A stretch of 64,000 nt of DNA from Mycolicibacterium aromaticivorans JS19b1 = JCM 16368 (GTDB taxonomy: Bacteria; Actinomycetota; Actinomycetes; Mycobacteriales; Mycobacteriaceae): NCBI RefSeq assembly GCF_000559085.1, contig NZ_JALN02000001.1:2170001-2234000 (forward strand), given 5' to 3'. Below the pieces are notes generated by a model that had not been told where the DNA came from, made no database searches, and saw only the letters and a list, made by a program, of their open reading frames with translations. Position 1 is the stretch's first letter. Each line of letters starts with the position of its first letter. This document shows, one piece after another, positions 36,357 to 45,636 of the stretch. The translations under genes were made by a program, and so were the position numbers.

Positions 36357-37562
36357 GTGGCGCGGGTGCAGCGGTTGTGCTTTGCGGACCGGCCAGACAC
36401 CTACAGGGTGGTCGGCGGCGACCAGCTGCCTGTTGCTCCTGCTCGGGAGTATCTGCAGTTCCTCGCCGACCGGGGCGCATCTCCGAATACCGTGCGGGCC
36501 TACGCCTACGGGTTGGCGGCGTGGTGGTCGGTGCTCGAACACACCAACACCGCCTGGGATGACTTTCCTACCAGCCTGTTCGGGCAGTTCCTGTCGTATC
36601 TTCGCACCGGCGATCTCCCGGGCACTGCCCGCATCGGCGACCCGGAGCCGGGGATGGCCGAGTCGTCGCTGCAGCCGCGGGGCGCTGCGGTGTTGTCGAT
36701 GTACCGCTACTTCGCCGACGCCCACGATTTGGACCGCCCGTATCGTCGCCTGTTTTCCTCCCATGCCCGGACCTCGCGTTCCCGCTACGCCCCCACTCTG
36801 AGCGGCATCGGGCCACAACGTGACCGTGACGTGCCGCTGCACCGCCGTCGGGCACCCAGTCGCACCGAGACCCCGGTGCTGCTGCCGGTTCAGGTCAACG
36901 CCATCCTGGACGGCTGCAGTGTGCAGTCAGCATCCGGTGAGTGGACGGGCAGCGCGGCAGGCTTGCGCGACCGCTTGTTCTTCGCCGTGCTGGCCGAGAC
37001 CGGCATGCGGATGGGCGAAGCGTTATCGCTGCGCCACAACGATTTCCATATCAGCGGCGGCGGCACTCCGTCGATTGCGGTAGCTGGCCGTGATGACCAT
37101 CCCCACGGCGTGCGCGCCAAATCCGGTGCGCGGCGCATCTACATCGGCGATGACCTGGTCGCTCTCTACAGCGAGTACGTGTGGCAGCTGGTCGGGTGGG
37201 GCGCCGATATCGCGGTCGACGACCTGGCGACGCACTTCGTGTTTGTGAACCTGGCCCGCGGCCAACGGTATGCACCGCTGCGCCCGGAAACCATCTACGA
37301 CAAGGTCGAAACCATCAGAACAGCCCGCGCTGATGTGCTGCCGCAGAACTGGACTCCGCACTGGCTGCGTCACACCCATGCCACCGCCCTTCTGTTATCC
37401 GGCGTGCGTGAGCACGTGGTGATGCGCCGCCTGGGCCACGCCGACGTGCAGACCACGCTGTCGATCTACGGCTGGGTGACCGCCGACGCCGAGATGCGTT
37501 CGGTCGCTGAGTGGAAGAACTACGTCGCCGGCTGGAAAGTGAGCCATGACCCGACCTCATGA
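36357..37562 (+). CDS. tnpA: TnpA-like tyrosine recombinase (tadA element)
   Basis: From the GTG at 36357 (GGGAGG nine bases upstream; the ATG at 36348 directly abuts the ribosome site) the protein has 401 residues. The N-terminal core-binding domain includes A-S-P-N-T-V-R-A-Y-A-Y-G, nearly the same as in the flp-element enzyme. Catalytic residues are R in T-G-M-R-M-G-E-A, H-x-x-R in H-W-L-R-H-T-H-A-T, and Tyr in S-I-Y-G-W-V after G-H-A-D-V-Q-T-T. It overlaps tnpB by 17 bp. Confidence 0.9.
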   Translation: MARVQRLCFADRPDTYRVVGGDQLPVAPAREYLQFLADRGASPNTVRAYAYGLAAWWSVLEHTNTAWDDFPTSLFGQFLSYLRTGDLPGTARIGDPEPGMAESSLQPRGAAVLSMYRYFADAHDLDRPYRRLFSSHARTSRSRYAPTLSGIGPQRDRDVPLHRRRAPSRTETPVLLPVQVNAILDGCSVQSASGEWTGSAAGLRDRLFFAVLAETGMRMGEALSLRHNDFHISGGGTPSIAVAGRDDHPHGVRAKSGARRIYIGDDLVALYSEYVWQLVGWGADIAVDDLATHFVFVNLARGQRYAPLRPETIYDKVETIRTARADVLPQNWTPHWLRHTHATALLLSGVREHVVMRRLGHADVQTTLSIYGWVTADAEMRSVAEWKNYVAGWKVSHDPTS

Positions 37563-39774
37563 CAGCCGCACCGTGGCTGCGGACTCAGCGGCGGCCACCG
37601 CGTGGACTCGGCAATGGCAGCAGGTGCCCGAACAGTGGCAAACCTTGCGTTACCGCATCGACACCACGCCCGCCGACACGGTGTTTCTGCGCAACCAGCG
37701 CTACCTGAACAGCCCACAGGGACACGACTTCACTCCTACCGAAGTGCCACAACGGTTCTGCCAGGAGATGGCGTGGTGGGTGTGGCTGTGCGGCCAGGAA
37801 GGCTTCCGCAAAATCGAACCGTCGCTTCTGAAGTGGACCGGCCGCGCCCTCACCGACGCGGCCGCCGAATATCACCAGCGTCATCGCCGCGCCCCGGCGA
37901 GCATCGCCGACCTGGCGGCCGAGGACATCGTGCGCCACGCCGTGCTGCGGTTCGAGCGCCGTAACACTCGCCTGCCCTCACCGGGGGCACGACGCCAGGT
38001 CACCAGCTTCATCGAGCATCTGCATCTTCATGTGTCGGTGCGCTGCACCGACACACCGTGGTGGGCCCACGACATCTGGGATCTGCGGGCCGACCCCCGA
38101 ATTCCCCAACGCGAACACGAACCCAGCCACGACAGAGTCGTCAAGCTATCGGCGATCCAACCGCTCTGGCTACGCGAGGGTGTGCGGTTCTGGTTGCGCA
38201 CCTCCTTGACCGGAGAACTGTTGCGATGGTCATCGGTCGCCGAGCGGGCCCGCGATATGGCCAGGCACCTGGGTCCGTTCCTGGCCGCCCGCCACATCAC
38301 CGACCCGCTGCTCACCGAGGACCGCGCCGCGCTGCGGCTGCTGTTCACGGAGTTCTCCGACTACCTGAAATCCCCAGCCGCAGCGGTCAAACCAGACAGG
38401 CCGCTGTCGCCGTCCGCGGTGGACACGACCCAGTCCCAGACCCAGGTGTTCTACGCATTCATGGTCGATCACGCCGAGGAGGCCGCCGCAGCGACCGGTG
38501 ATGCACGGTGGGCGCAGATTACCGACACCTACACCCGGCTGTGGGGTGCGGCGTTTCGGACCCGACGCGCCAACCGGTACCGGGAGCTGACCTGGTTCTC
38601 CACCTCGGAACTGCAGCAGATGCTGTGTTACGTCGATGTACTAGCCGCCGACCGAGGCATGCCAGTGGCCATCACCCACCCCGATGCGACCATCTCCGTG
38701 GTCGCCGGCCTCGGCGACCCCCAGGCCGCGCGGGTGTGGCTGCTGCAAGCACTGACCGGGCGGCGAGCCTCGGAGATCCTGATGCTCGACTTCGACCCAC
38801 TGTCATCAATCCCGGGCCAGGAACGGCCCACCGACTCCGACGATCCCGACGCGTTCGTCGCCAAACTGCGCTACCAGCAGACCAAAGTCGACGGAGTGTT
38901 GCCCACCATCCTGGTCGAGCAGGCCGTGGTCAACGTGATCAGTGAACAGCAAGCCTGGATTCGCCGACGCTACCCCGATCTGAGCCCGAAGTATCTGTTC
39001 CTCGGACTGCGCCACCAGCATCAGGGGCAGCGGCCCCGCACCTACCAGTCCTACGGCGTGACACTGAACAAACTCGACAATATTCACGGCCTGACCGATT
39101 CAGCCGGGCGCCCACTGCGGTTCAGCCAAACCCACCGGCTCCGCCACACCCGCGCCACCGAGCTACTCAACGACGGCGTGCCGATCCACGTCGTGCAGCG
39201 CTACCTCGGACACGCTTCCCCGGAAATGACACTGCGCTACGCTGCGACGCTGGCTGCCAAAGCGGAATCAGAGTTCCTGCGACACAAAAAGATCGGCGCC
39301 CACGGCACCGATGTCGCGATCAGCCCCTCCGACATCTACGATATGACCCAACTCGCAGCGCGCACCGACCGGATCCTGCCCAACGGTGTGTGTCTGCTGC
39401 CGCCGCTGAAGACCTGCGACAAGGGCAACGCATGTCTGTCATGTGGACATTTCGCCACCGACACCACCCATCTCGACGAACTTGTTGATCAACGCGCCAA
39501 GACCGTGGCGCTGATCGACGTGCGCCGCGAACAGTATCGACGACGCAGCGGCCGCGAGCTGACCGATGACAACGTGTGGATCCACGAACGTCGCCGCGAG
39601 ATCGCGTCCCTGGACGCCATTATCGAACGCCTCCACACCGAGACCGGCGTCGCCAAACAAGGCAGCAGTGTTGGCGGGGCCGGAACCAGCAACCGGCTAC
39701 CCCTGTTGCAGATCAAAACCCGCGGTAGCCACGAATCTGCCCTGCGCAAAGCTGACCCCGGCAGCACCGGATGA
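37546..39774 (+). CDS. tnpB: TnpB-like tyrosine recombinase (tadA element)
   Basis: A 742-residue recombinase with catalytic R in T-G-R-R-A-S-E-I, H-x-x-R in H-R-L-R-H-T-R-A-T and Tyr in L-R-Y-A-A-T after G-H-A-S-P-E-M-T. After the catalytic domain comes a cysteine/histidine cluster, C-D-K-G-N-A-C-L-S-C-G-H-F, and a basic helical tail. This layout matches TnpB of Tn554, and the flp-element counterpart has a similar cysteine cluster. The ATG lies inside the end of tnpA and the stop overlaps tnpC by 4 bp, so the three are one translational unit. Confidence 0.9.
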   Translation: MTRPHDSRTVAADSAAATAWTRQWQQVPEQWQTLRYRIDTTPADTVFLRNQRYLNSPQGHDFTPTEVPQRFCQEMAWWVWLCGQEGFRKIEPSLLKWTGRALTDAAAEYHQRHRRAPASIADLAAEDIVRHAVLRFERRNTRLPSPGARRQVTSFIEHLHLHVSVRCTDTPWWAHDIWDLRADPRIPQREHEPSHDRVVKLSAIQPLWLREGVRFWLRTSLTGELLRWSSVAERARDMARHLGPFLAARHITDPLLTEDRAALRLLFTEFSDYLKSPAAAVKPDRPLSPSAVDTTQSQTQVFYAFMVDHAEEAAAATGDARWAQITDTYTRLWGAAFRTRRANRYRELTWFSTSELQQMLCYVDVLAADRGMPVAITHPDATISVVAGLGDPQAARVWLLQALTGRRASEILMLDFDPLSSIPGQERPTDSDDPDAFVAKLRYQQTKVDGVLPTILVEQAVVNVISEQQAWIRRRYPDLSPKYLFLGLRHQHQGQRPRTYQSYGVTLNKLDNIHGLTDSAGRPLRFSQTHRLRHTRATELLNDGVPIHVVQRYLGHASPEMTLRYAATLAAKAESEFLRHKKIGAHGTDVAISPSDIYDMTQLAARTDRILPNGVCLLPPLKTCDKGNACLSCGHFATDTTHLDELVDQRAKTVALIDVRREQYRRRSGRELTDDNVWIHERRREIASLDAIIERLHTETGVAKQGSSVGGAGTSNRLPLLQIKTRGSHESALRKADPGSTG

Positions 39775-40172
39775 GACAACGCCCTCCGCCGCCGTCGGAC
39801 AACGCCCGCCGGGCCCTGGCGAAGTACCGCGAATCCGTGTCCAAGGACAAGCGCCGCGACATCGAGCAGGCCATCAAACACCTGCGCAAGGTCAACGCTC
39901 CCATCAACATCTCGACCGTCGCCGCCCGCGCCGGCGTGCAACGCAAGACCGTCTACAAACACGATGACCTCGTGGCCGTCATCGACGCTCACCGCCACCA
40001 CCGTTCATCCGCCGACAACGCCTCCACGACACGTGAGACCAGCATCATGGCTGCACTGCGCACCCAGTTGGCGGCCAAAGACACCGAAATCCGGACACTG
40101 AGAACCAAGCTCGCCGAACAGGAAACGACGATCGCGCTGCTCTACGGACAACTCGACACCCACACCACCTGA
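39771..40172 (+). CDS. tnpC: TnpC-like accessory protein (DUF6262-type)
   Basis: A 133-residue protein. The N-terminal part contains a TetR-like helix-turn-helix (I-S-T-V-A-A-R-A-G-V-Q-R-K-T-V-Y-K-H), and the C-terminal third is a coiled coil (L-A-A-K-D-T-E-I-R-T-L-R-T-K-L-A). This is the plan of Tn554 TnpC, which affects transposition frequency and orientation. It overlaps tnpB by four bases (ATGA). It differs entirely from the third gene of the flp element. Confidence 0.82.
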   Translation: MRQRPPPPSDNARRALAKYRESVSKDKRRDIEQAIKHLRKVNAPINISTVAARAGVQRKTVYKHDDLVAVIDAHRHHRSSADNASTTRETSIMAALRTQLAAKDTEIRTLRTKLAEQETTIALLYGQLDTHTT

Positions 40173-40877
40173 CGGACATTATCGTCGCCTCCAGTACTGA
40201 CCGTCCTTGATCTCCTCGCCGTCGTATGGCGGGCGCATTCCCCCGACATCGGCTGTCGGGCTTGATGTTGACGGATGACCCACTCGCTTCGACTACGCAA
40301 CGAACAGCGCATCCGAACAGCCAGATCGCGGATCCTGGCGGCCGAATTCCCGACCGCAGCGCGGAATCCAACATGGGAATGCCCTCCGGTTCTCCGTATC
40401 CAAACGCTGCGCCTTCCTCGAATCGCTGTCCCGGCCAGTGAGTTGTCGCCGCACAGATGCCGAGAACGCAACCAGCGCCAGGGCATCGACGCCTTGGCCT
40501 GCCTAGATACCCAGCGGCACGATGTCGGTATGCGATATCGCCGATCGATATTTTCTTGATTCTGCACTAGCATTGCGCTTCGTGGCTTCTACCGGAAGTT
40601 CCCGGCCCAGTCGACTGACCCCGTCGGTTAGCTTGGGCGCACTACCGGATGCGTTGGCATCTGAAGGCGCAGGCCCTACGGTTCCGTCTCGGCCAACAGG
40701 CAGGACCACATTCGGTCTGCCGGCTCCTATCCCCACGCTTGCGCCTGCCGCCGTCGCAGCCGAACTGCGCCTTTGCGCCTTGGCTCAACGCAGCAGGGCG
40801 CAACAGCGTGCCGGTGCCCGTCGTGTCGCAACGGCAGCCTGTCGAAAGACCTGACCCAGAACCCCGTTAGGTGAGAA
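40173..40877 (+). other. Intergenic stretch inside the tadA element, no supported gene
   Basis: About 700 bp follow tnpC. Several open frames exist on both strands (for example 40522-40854 plus and 40142-40573 minus), but none has a ribosome site, a recognisable motif or plausible composition. It may be decayed DNA. The AAATG start of the next gene has GGTGAGA upstream at its right edge. Confidence 0.5.
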
Positions 40878-41357
40878 ATGTTCAACGATTTCGAGCTCGC
40901 CGAAGTGTTGTGGGACATGGCTGAGCCGTGCCTGACAAACGCCGACCGATCCGCCATGTGCGTCGCCCTGCATGCTTCGGAGTCCTTCCTGGTGATCGTC
41001 ACCGCCGTGCGCGCACTCAACCAACGGCAGCAGCGCCTTCCTCGCAATGTCTTTGTCGAGTTTCAGAATTGGTTGGGCGCGTTGCCCGCGCTGAATGCCG
41101 ACGATCCGTGGTTTCCGACCTGGCTGGAACTTCACCTCCTCGCATCGGGGATGCAACCGTCAGACGAAGACACCGATATCACCGCCTACGTATACGGTGA
41201 CGCGACACTGTGTTACTTCATTCTGGACGAGGCCGGGGTCGCCGACGCGCCGTATGACCGTCAAACCGACGCGCTACGACGATGGCTGGCGGTGAACCGA
41301 CCCAGTCCGGCGTTGCGCGCCGACCTGAACGCGAATGGCTTTGGACATCTCCTCTGA
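40878..41357 (+). CDS. Unknown 159-residue cargo protein
   Basis: I do not recognise this gene. The protein is acidic and tryptophan-containing (V-L-W-D-M-A-E-P, W-F-P-T-W-L-E-L-H), with alternating helices and no membrane segment or cysteine cluster. The ATG has GGTGAGA just upstream. It converges with the multicopper oxidase gene, 32 bp away. The sequence looks like a real, balanced coding region; its role is unknown. Confidence 0.62.
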   Translation: MFNDFELAEVLWDMAEPCLTNADRSAMCVALHASESFLVIVTAVRALNQRQQRLPRNVFVEFQNWLGALPALNADDPWFPTWLELHLLASGMQPSDEDTDITAYVYGDATLCYFILDEAGVADAPYDRQTDALRRWLAVNRPSPALRADLNANGFGHLL

Positions 41358-41389
41358 GGACAATCCCAATACCTACCTCCGCTGCCAGC

Positions 41390-42925
41390 TCAGCCGTGCG
41401 GCATCGAATGTCCCGGTACCGATGGCGGGGGTTGGCCCGGCGCCACGACGCGAAACTGTCCCATCATTCCGGTGTCCTCGTGGAAGAGCAGATGGCAGTG
41501 GTACATGAACGGATTGACCGAATCGCCGTAGCCGTTGAAGCGGACCGCCACGCGGACCGTGGTCTGCGGGTAGATGAACACGGTGTCCTTCCAGCCTGCC
41601 AGCTCGGGCGGTGGGGCCTGACCGGCGATGTCGAGGACACGGAACTGGGCGTTGTGCACATGGAAGTTGTGCGGCCAGACACGGTCGCGGCCGACCACCT
41701 CCCAGATCTCCGTACTGCCCTCTGGCACGTCGAAGTCGATGCGGTTCATGTCCATGAGCTGGTCGTTGATCTTGAAGTTGTTCTTGCCGTTGGCGTCGGT
41801 GCCGCGTTGCAGCCGGAACTCCCGCCGTGTGGCGTCGGCGGGTACAGCTGCAGCGGGCAGCGTGGCCAGCACGGCCGGCAGCGGCGCTGCATCGCGCAGT
41901 TGCGGGTCGGGTCGCAGTTCGAGAACGTCAAATGAATCGGTGTACCCGAAGCGCTCCCGAAATGTCTCGTCGGGCCACTTGTCAATTGGGAAGGCGTGCA
42001 GCAGGATCGGTTCCCCGGGGTTGAGCTGCACGACGATCTCGGCCCGTTCGGCCGGGCTCAACTGGATGCGGGTCAGCGAGACCGGCTTCTCCAACAACCC
42101 GCCGTCGCTGGCGATCATCGCGAACGGGCGGTCGTCGCTGAAGCCGAGGTTGTAGACGCGCCCCACCGATGCGTTGAGCAGGCGCATCCGCAGCTGCCGG
42201 GTGCTCGCGTCGAAGTACGCCCCTGCCAACCCGTTGGTGGCGATGGTGTCGCCGAGCAACCCGATGTCGTCGGGGTCGGATTCGTCGAGCGCACCGTCCG
42301 GGGTGAATTTGTAGTCGGCGATGATCACTGGAATGTCATCCACCCCATAGGTGTTCGGAAGTCCCTGCGGCTCCTGGTCGTCGTCGATGAGGAACATGCC
42401 GGTCAGGCCGCGGTACACATGTCGCAGCGTGGCGCCGTGCGGGTGCGGGTGATACCACAATGAGGCCGCCGGCTGATCTATCGTCCAGGTCGGCCGCCAC
42501 TGGGCGCCGGGCTCGATCGGCTGGTGCGGCCCCCCATCGAAGCGGGCAGGTAGGTGCATGCCGTGCCAGTGACTGGTGGTGGTCTCGGGAAGTTGGTTGT
42601 CCACCGTGACTGCGACGGTCTCTCCGCGTCGAGCGCGCAGTGTGGGGCCGAGCATCGACCCGTTGTATCCCCAGGTGGGCGTGCGTGTTCCGGCGACAAT
42701 CTCGGTCTGACCCGGTGCCGCCCGCAACGAGAAATGCCGCGCCCCGCCCTCCACGGTGGATGGTGCAAGCTGCGGGATGGGCAACCGACGATCGAATGGG
42801 CGAGCGGGGATCCTCGACGTCGGCGTGGTAGACGCCGGAGGTGATTCGCCGGTGCCGCACGCTGCCACCAGTAGTCCCGTCGCGCCGATGCCCACCAGGA
42901 ACGTCCGGCGGTCGATTCCAGGCAT
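41390..42925 (-). CDS. Tat-exported lipoprotein multicopper oxidase (MmcO/CueO-like)
   Basis: From the ATG at 42925 the protein has 511 residues. The N-terminus has a twin-arginine signal (D-R-R-T-F-L-V-G) ending in a lipobox (L-V-A-A-C-G), so it should be exported folded and lipid-anchored. Copper ligands are seen as H-W-H-G-M-H, W-Y-H-P-H-P-H, H-N-F-H-V-H and the type-1/trinuclear H-C-H-L-L-F-H-E-D-T-G-M-M. The family oxidises Cu(I) to Cu(II) in copper defence, as MmcO of M. tuberculosis does. Only 4 bp separate it from the ArsR-ArsC gene, its probable operon leader. Confidence 0.92.
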   Translation of the reverse strand: MPGIDRRTFLVGIGATGLLVAACGTGESPPASTTPTSRIPARPFDRRLPIPQLAPSTVEGGARHFSLRAAPGQTEIVAGTRTPTWGYNGSMLGPTLRARRGETVAVTVDNQLPETTTSHWHGMHLPARFDGGPHQPIEPGAQWRPTWTIDQPAASLWYHPHPHGATLRHVYRGLTGMFLIDDDQEPQGLPNTYGVDDIPVIIADYKFTPDGALDESDPDDIGLLGDTIATNGLAGAYFDASTRQLRMRLLNASVGRVYNLGFSDDRPFAMIASDGGLLEKPVSLTRIQLSPAERAEIVVQLNPGEPILLHAFPIDKWPDETFRERFGYTDSFDVLELRPDPQLRDAAPLPAVLATLPAAAVPADATRREFRLQRGTDANGKNNFKINDQLMDMNRIDFDVPEGSTEIWEVVGRDRVWPHNFHVHNAQFRVLDIAGQAPPPELAGWKDTVFIYPQTTVRVAVRFNGYGDSVNPFMYHCHLLFHEDTGMMGQFRVVAPGQPPPSVPGHSMPHG

Positions 42926-42929
42926 CGGA

Positions 42930-43700
42930 TCACACCTCTCTGTGATGGGCGGTGGCAAGGACCGGCAGCAGGTGCCGGACCCGGGTGTTGATCTCGGTGG
43001 CGGTCCTTTGGAAGGCCGGGTAGCTGCCCTCGTCGGTGTCGGCCGCCGTGGCCGGGTCGGGGATGCTCCAGTGAACGCACCGTGGGTCGTGCTCGAACTC
43101 GGGACACGCTTCCTTGGCTTTGTCGCACAGGGTGATGACATGGTCGAATCGGCGACCGGCGAGGGTGTCGAGGTGGCGGGGCTGCTGGGTGGAGATATCG
43201 ATACCGAAGTCGTCGTGCAGTACCCGCACCGTGTTGGGGTGCATGATGGGTTTCGGTCGGCTGCCCGCGCTGACTGCCTCGACCCGGCCGGCGGTGTGAT
43301 GGAGCAGCAGCGCCTCGGCGATGGCCGAGCGTGCGCTGTTGCCCGTACACACGAACAGCACCGTCGCCCGTGCGGCCAGATCGGATACCGGTGGTGCGGG
43401 GTGCATGCGCAGCGCTGGGTGCAGCGCGGCGCCGGCGCCGGCCAGGCTTTCGGCGCAACGGTCCAGATCCAGGTGGTAGTAGCTGTCGCGGCCGTCGAAG
43501 CTGCTGCGTGTGGCCGTGACCAGCTCGCCGTCGCGCAGCAGCCGCAGGTGATAGGAGATCAGGTTTTGTGGCACCCCAACCCGCGTCACCAACTCGCGAA
43601 CCCGGTAGTCGCTGTCGGCTAGTTCGCCCAGGAGACGCCAACGCACCGGGTGCGCGGCCAGGCCCACGAAGTCTGGGACGGCTTGACTCGGCGGCAGCAC
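42930..43700 (-). CDS. ArsR repressor fused to low-Mr phosphatase-type arsenate reductase
   Basis: A 256-residue fusion. Residues about 10-95 are an ArsR winged helix (L-A-A-H-P-V-R-W-R-L-L, then N-L-I-S-Y-H-L-R-L-L). From about 112 it is a low-molecular-weight phosphatase/ArsC domain with the P-loop C-T-G-N-S-A-R-S and later S-A-G-S-R-P and V-I-T-L-C-D motifs. The fusion joins sensing with arsenate reduction. An inverted repeat just upstream (43711-43738) is its likely operator. It leads an operon with the multicopper oxidase; no arsenite pump is nearby. The start is a GTG. Confidence 0.9.
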   Translation of the reverse strand: MLPPSQAVPDFVGLAAHPVRWRLLGELADSDYRVRELVTRVGVPQNLISYHLRLLRDGELVTATRSSFDGRDSYYHLDLDRCAESLAGAGAALHPALRMHPAPPVSDLAARATVLFVCTGNSARSAIAEALLLHHTAGRVEAVSAGSRPKPIMHPNTVRVLHDDFGIDISTQQPRHLDTLAGRRFDHVITLCDKAKEACPEFEHDPRCVHWSIPDPATAADTDEGSYPAFQRTATEINTRVRHLLPVLATAHHREV

Positions 43701-43710
43701 ACACCCGAGG

Positions 43711-43738
43711 GTACATCAAACTGAATTGATTGATGTAC
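43711..43738 (-). promoter_or_regulatory. ArsR-type operator, inverted repeat GTACATCAA-N10-TTGATGTAC
   Basis: Perfect 9-bp arms at 43711-43719 and 43730-43738. A second TTGAT at 43726-43730 gives a closer pair with ATCAA. ATCAA/TTGAT arms are typical of ArsR-family sites. It begins 11 bp before the ArsR-ArsC start, in the divergent region shared with the second oxidase. Confidence 0.7.
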
Positions 43739-43797
43739 GGTGATCCGCGAGACCGATTGCCGTGGTGGACCACAGGTGCGGAAATACGTATCAATTT

Positions 43798-43808
43798 CCG
43801 ATATCGAT
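43798..43808 (+). promoter_or_regulatory. Candidate PadR-type site CCGATATCGAT before second oxidase
   Basis: Contains the palindrome CGATATCG (43799-43806), the core of the two perfect CCGATATCGG sites before the permease and padR. It lies 77 bp before the oxidase start. Confidence 0.45.
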
Positions 43809-43884
43809 CCCCGTAATTCGCCGGGCTGTCAGTCCATGGACGCGTCGCCTGGATAGATTCACTTGGAAGGGTGGGCCGTAGAAC

Positions 43885-45537
43885 TTGACTGAGCCGAATG
43901 CAAGCAACCCGGGGGTCAGCGCGAACGCTGATTCTTCGGCGTCGAGTCGCCTTCGTCGCTTGGCGATGAGAACGATGCGGTGGCGAACGCTGGTGATCAT
44001 CGTGGGCGCGGTCGCGGCAGTGGTCGTCCTCGTGGTCGCGGCATCGTTCGCATATCCGTATGTGCGGGGTACGGAGTACGTGAACGAGGGTGTCGCTCTT
44101 GAGCATCCCCTCGCCATTCCGCCGCTGCTGGAGCCCGCGATCGTCAACGGGGAGAAGGTGTTCTCGCTCACCGCGAAGAGTGGTCGAACGGAGCTGATGC
44201 CGGGCGCTGCCTCCGAAACGGCCGGCTACAACGGAACCCTGCTCGGTCCCACAATCCGCGCGCACCGGGGAGAACGTGTCCGCGTCGAGGTGAACAACGA
44301 ACTGGGCGAAACGACGACCGTGCACTGGCACGGCATGCATCTGCCCGCCATCATGGACGGCGGCCCGCATCAGCCCATTCCTCCGGGTAACACCTGGTCA
44401 CCGCACTGGACGGTCAACAATGCCGCGGCCACGCTGTGGTATCACCCGCATACGATGGGCAAGACCGCCGAGCAGGTCTACTCCGGACTTGCCGGCATGT
44501 TCATCGTCGACGACGAGAACAGCGATGCGCTCGGCTTGCCGAACATCTATGGTGTGGACGACATTCCGCTGATCGTGCAGGATCGAAACTTCGACGACAC
44601 CGGGAACCTCACCTATGTCCGGGACAAGGCGCAAGACAACTTCGGCGCGATGGGCGACACCATCCTGGTCAACGGCACCCACGGGCCCTATCTCGACGTG
44701 CCCAAGCAGCTGATCCGGCTGCGCGTGCTCAACGCCTCCAACGCCCGACGCTATGACTTCGGGTTCTCCGACGGCCGGCCGTTCCGGCAGATCGCGACCG
44801 ACGGCGGACTACTCGAAGCACCGGTGGAGCGCACCCGGATGCTTCTTAGCCCCGGCGAGCGCGCCGAGATCATCGTCGACATGAGCCAAACGGATCAGCC
44901 GGTGACCCTGATGAGTCATGAAATCCAAGGCGCGGCCCCAATGATGCATCTCATGCGGACCCTCAGCGTTGGCGATAATGACGAGTACCAGATCTTCAAA
45001 ATCCTCGAACTTCGCCCGCAAGGCACCGCGGCGACGCCAGGTGAGCTTCCTGCACGGCTCAACACCATCGCACCACTACGGGCCGAGGATGCCGCCCGGA
45101 CTCGTCTCTTTGCGATGACCGACCGGATGAGCATCAACGCCAAGCCGATGGACCACGCCCGCATCGACGAGGTGGTGACGAAGGATGACATCGAGATCTG
45201 GGAGATCGACAACCGCGAGGCGCTCTTCTATCACCCGTTCCACATTCACGACGTGCAGTTTCAGATCCTCGACCGCGACGGCCGGCCGCCTTCCGACTAC
45301 GAGCGCGGCTGGAAGGACACCGTCGTCGTCAACCCGCTGGAAAAGGTACGCGTGATCGCCCGATTCTCCGACTACGCCGACCCGCACACGCCCTACATGT
45401 ACCACTGTCACATCCTCGAGCACGAAGACATGGGCATGATGGGCCAGTTCGTGGTCGTCGAACATCCGTCGGACGAGACAAGCGTCGTCTCGCCGCTCGA
45501 CGGCACGACCGGGACGGATCATGGCCACGGCCACTAG
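43885..45537 (+). CDS. Membrane-anchored multicopper oxidase
   Basis: A 550-residue protein starting at a TTG. One N-terminal helix (about residues 34-58) anchors it outside the membrane; there is no Tat motif. Copper ligands are H-W-H-G-M-H, W-Y-H-P-H-T, H-P-F-H-I-H and H-C-H-I-L-E-H-E-D-M-G-M-M, all intact. The C-terminus ends D-H-G-H-G-H, a possible metal-binding tail. It resembles the other oxidase in the middle domains but is encoded on the opposite strand with a different membrane anchor. It shares the site family of the PadR operators. Confidence 0.9.
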   Translation: MTEPNASNPGVSANADSSASSRLRRLAMRTMRWRTLVIIVGAVAAVVVLVVAASFAYPYVRGTEYVNEGVALEHPLAIPPLLEPAIVNGEKVFSLTAKSGRTELMPGAASETAGYNGTLLGPTIRAHRGERVRVEVNNELGETTTVHWHGMHLPAIMDGGPHQPIPPGNTWSPHWTVNNAAATLWYHPHTMGKTAEQVYSGLAGMFIVDDENSDALGLPNIYGVDDIPLIVQDRNFDDTGNLTYVRDKAQDNFGAMGDTILVNGTHGPYLDVPKQLIRLRVLNASNARRYDFGFSDGRPFRQIATDGGLLEAPVERTRMLLSPGERAEIIVDMSQTDQPVTLMSHEIQGAAPMMHLMRTLSVGDNDEYQIFKILELRPQGTAATPGELPARLNTIAPLRAEDAARTRLFAMTDRMSINAKPMDHARIDEVVTKDDIEIWEIDNREALFYHPFHIHDVQFQILDRDGRPPSDYERGWKDTVVVNPLEKVRVIARFSDYADPHTPYMYHCHILEHEDMGMMGQFVVVEHPSDETSVVSPLDGTTGTDHGHGH

Positions 45538-45575
45538 ATCCGGACAAGGATGCCGCGACACGACGCAGGCATACA

Positions 45576-45596
45576 GATATCGTTCACCGATATCGG
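45576..45596 (+). promoter_or_regulatory. Candidate PadR operator before the APC permease
   Basis: GATATCG (45576-45582) and the 10-bp palindrome CCGATATCGG (45587-45596) lie 40-60 bp before the permease ATG. The palindrome is identical to the one before padR (47835-47844). Confidence 0.65.
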
Positions 45597-45636
45597 GGAC
45601 CGCAGCATTTATGGGCGTACACCAGGGAGTAGCAAC

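Noticed and set aside
40172..40190. ATTATCG after tnpC as a possible inner element end
   Set aside because: It lacks the TGG/AGG part of the shared end signature, and no matching inverted copy was found nearby.
40142..40854. Open frames on both strands after tnpC
   Set aside because: No recognisable motif, no ribosome site and atypical composition; left as non-coding.
42478..44370. Minus-strand frame of 630 codons across the oxidase, ArsR-ArsC and second oxidase
   Set aside because: Arg/Pro/Gly-rich shadow that crosses three genes in the wrong frame.
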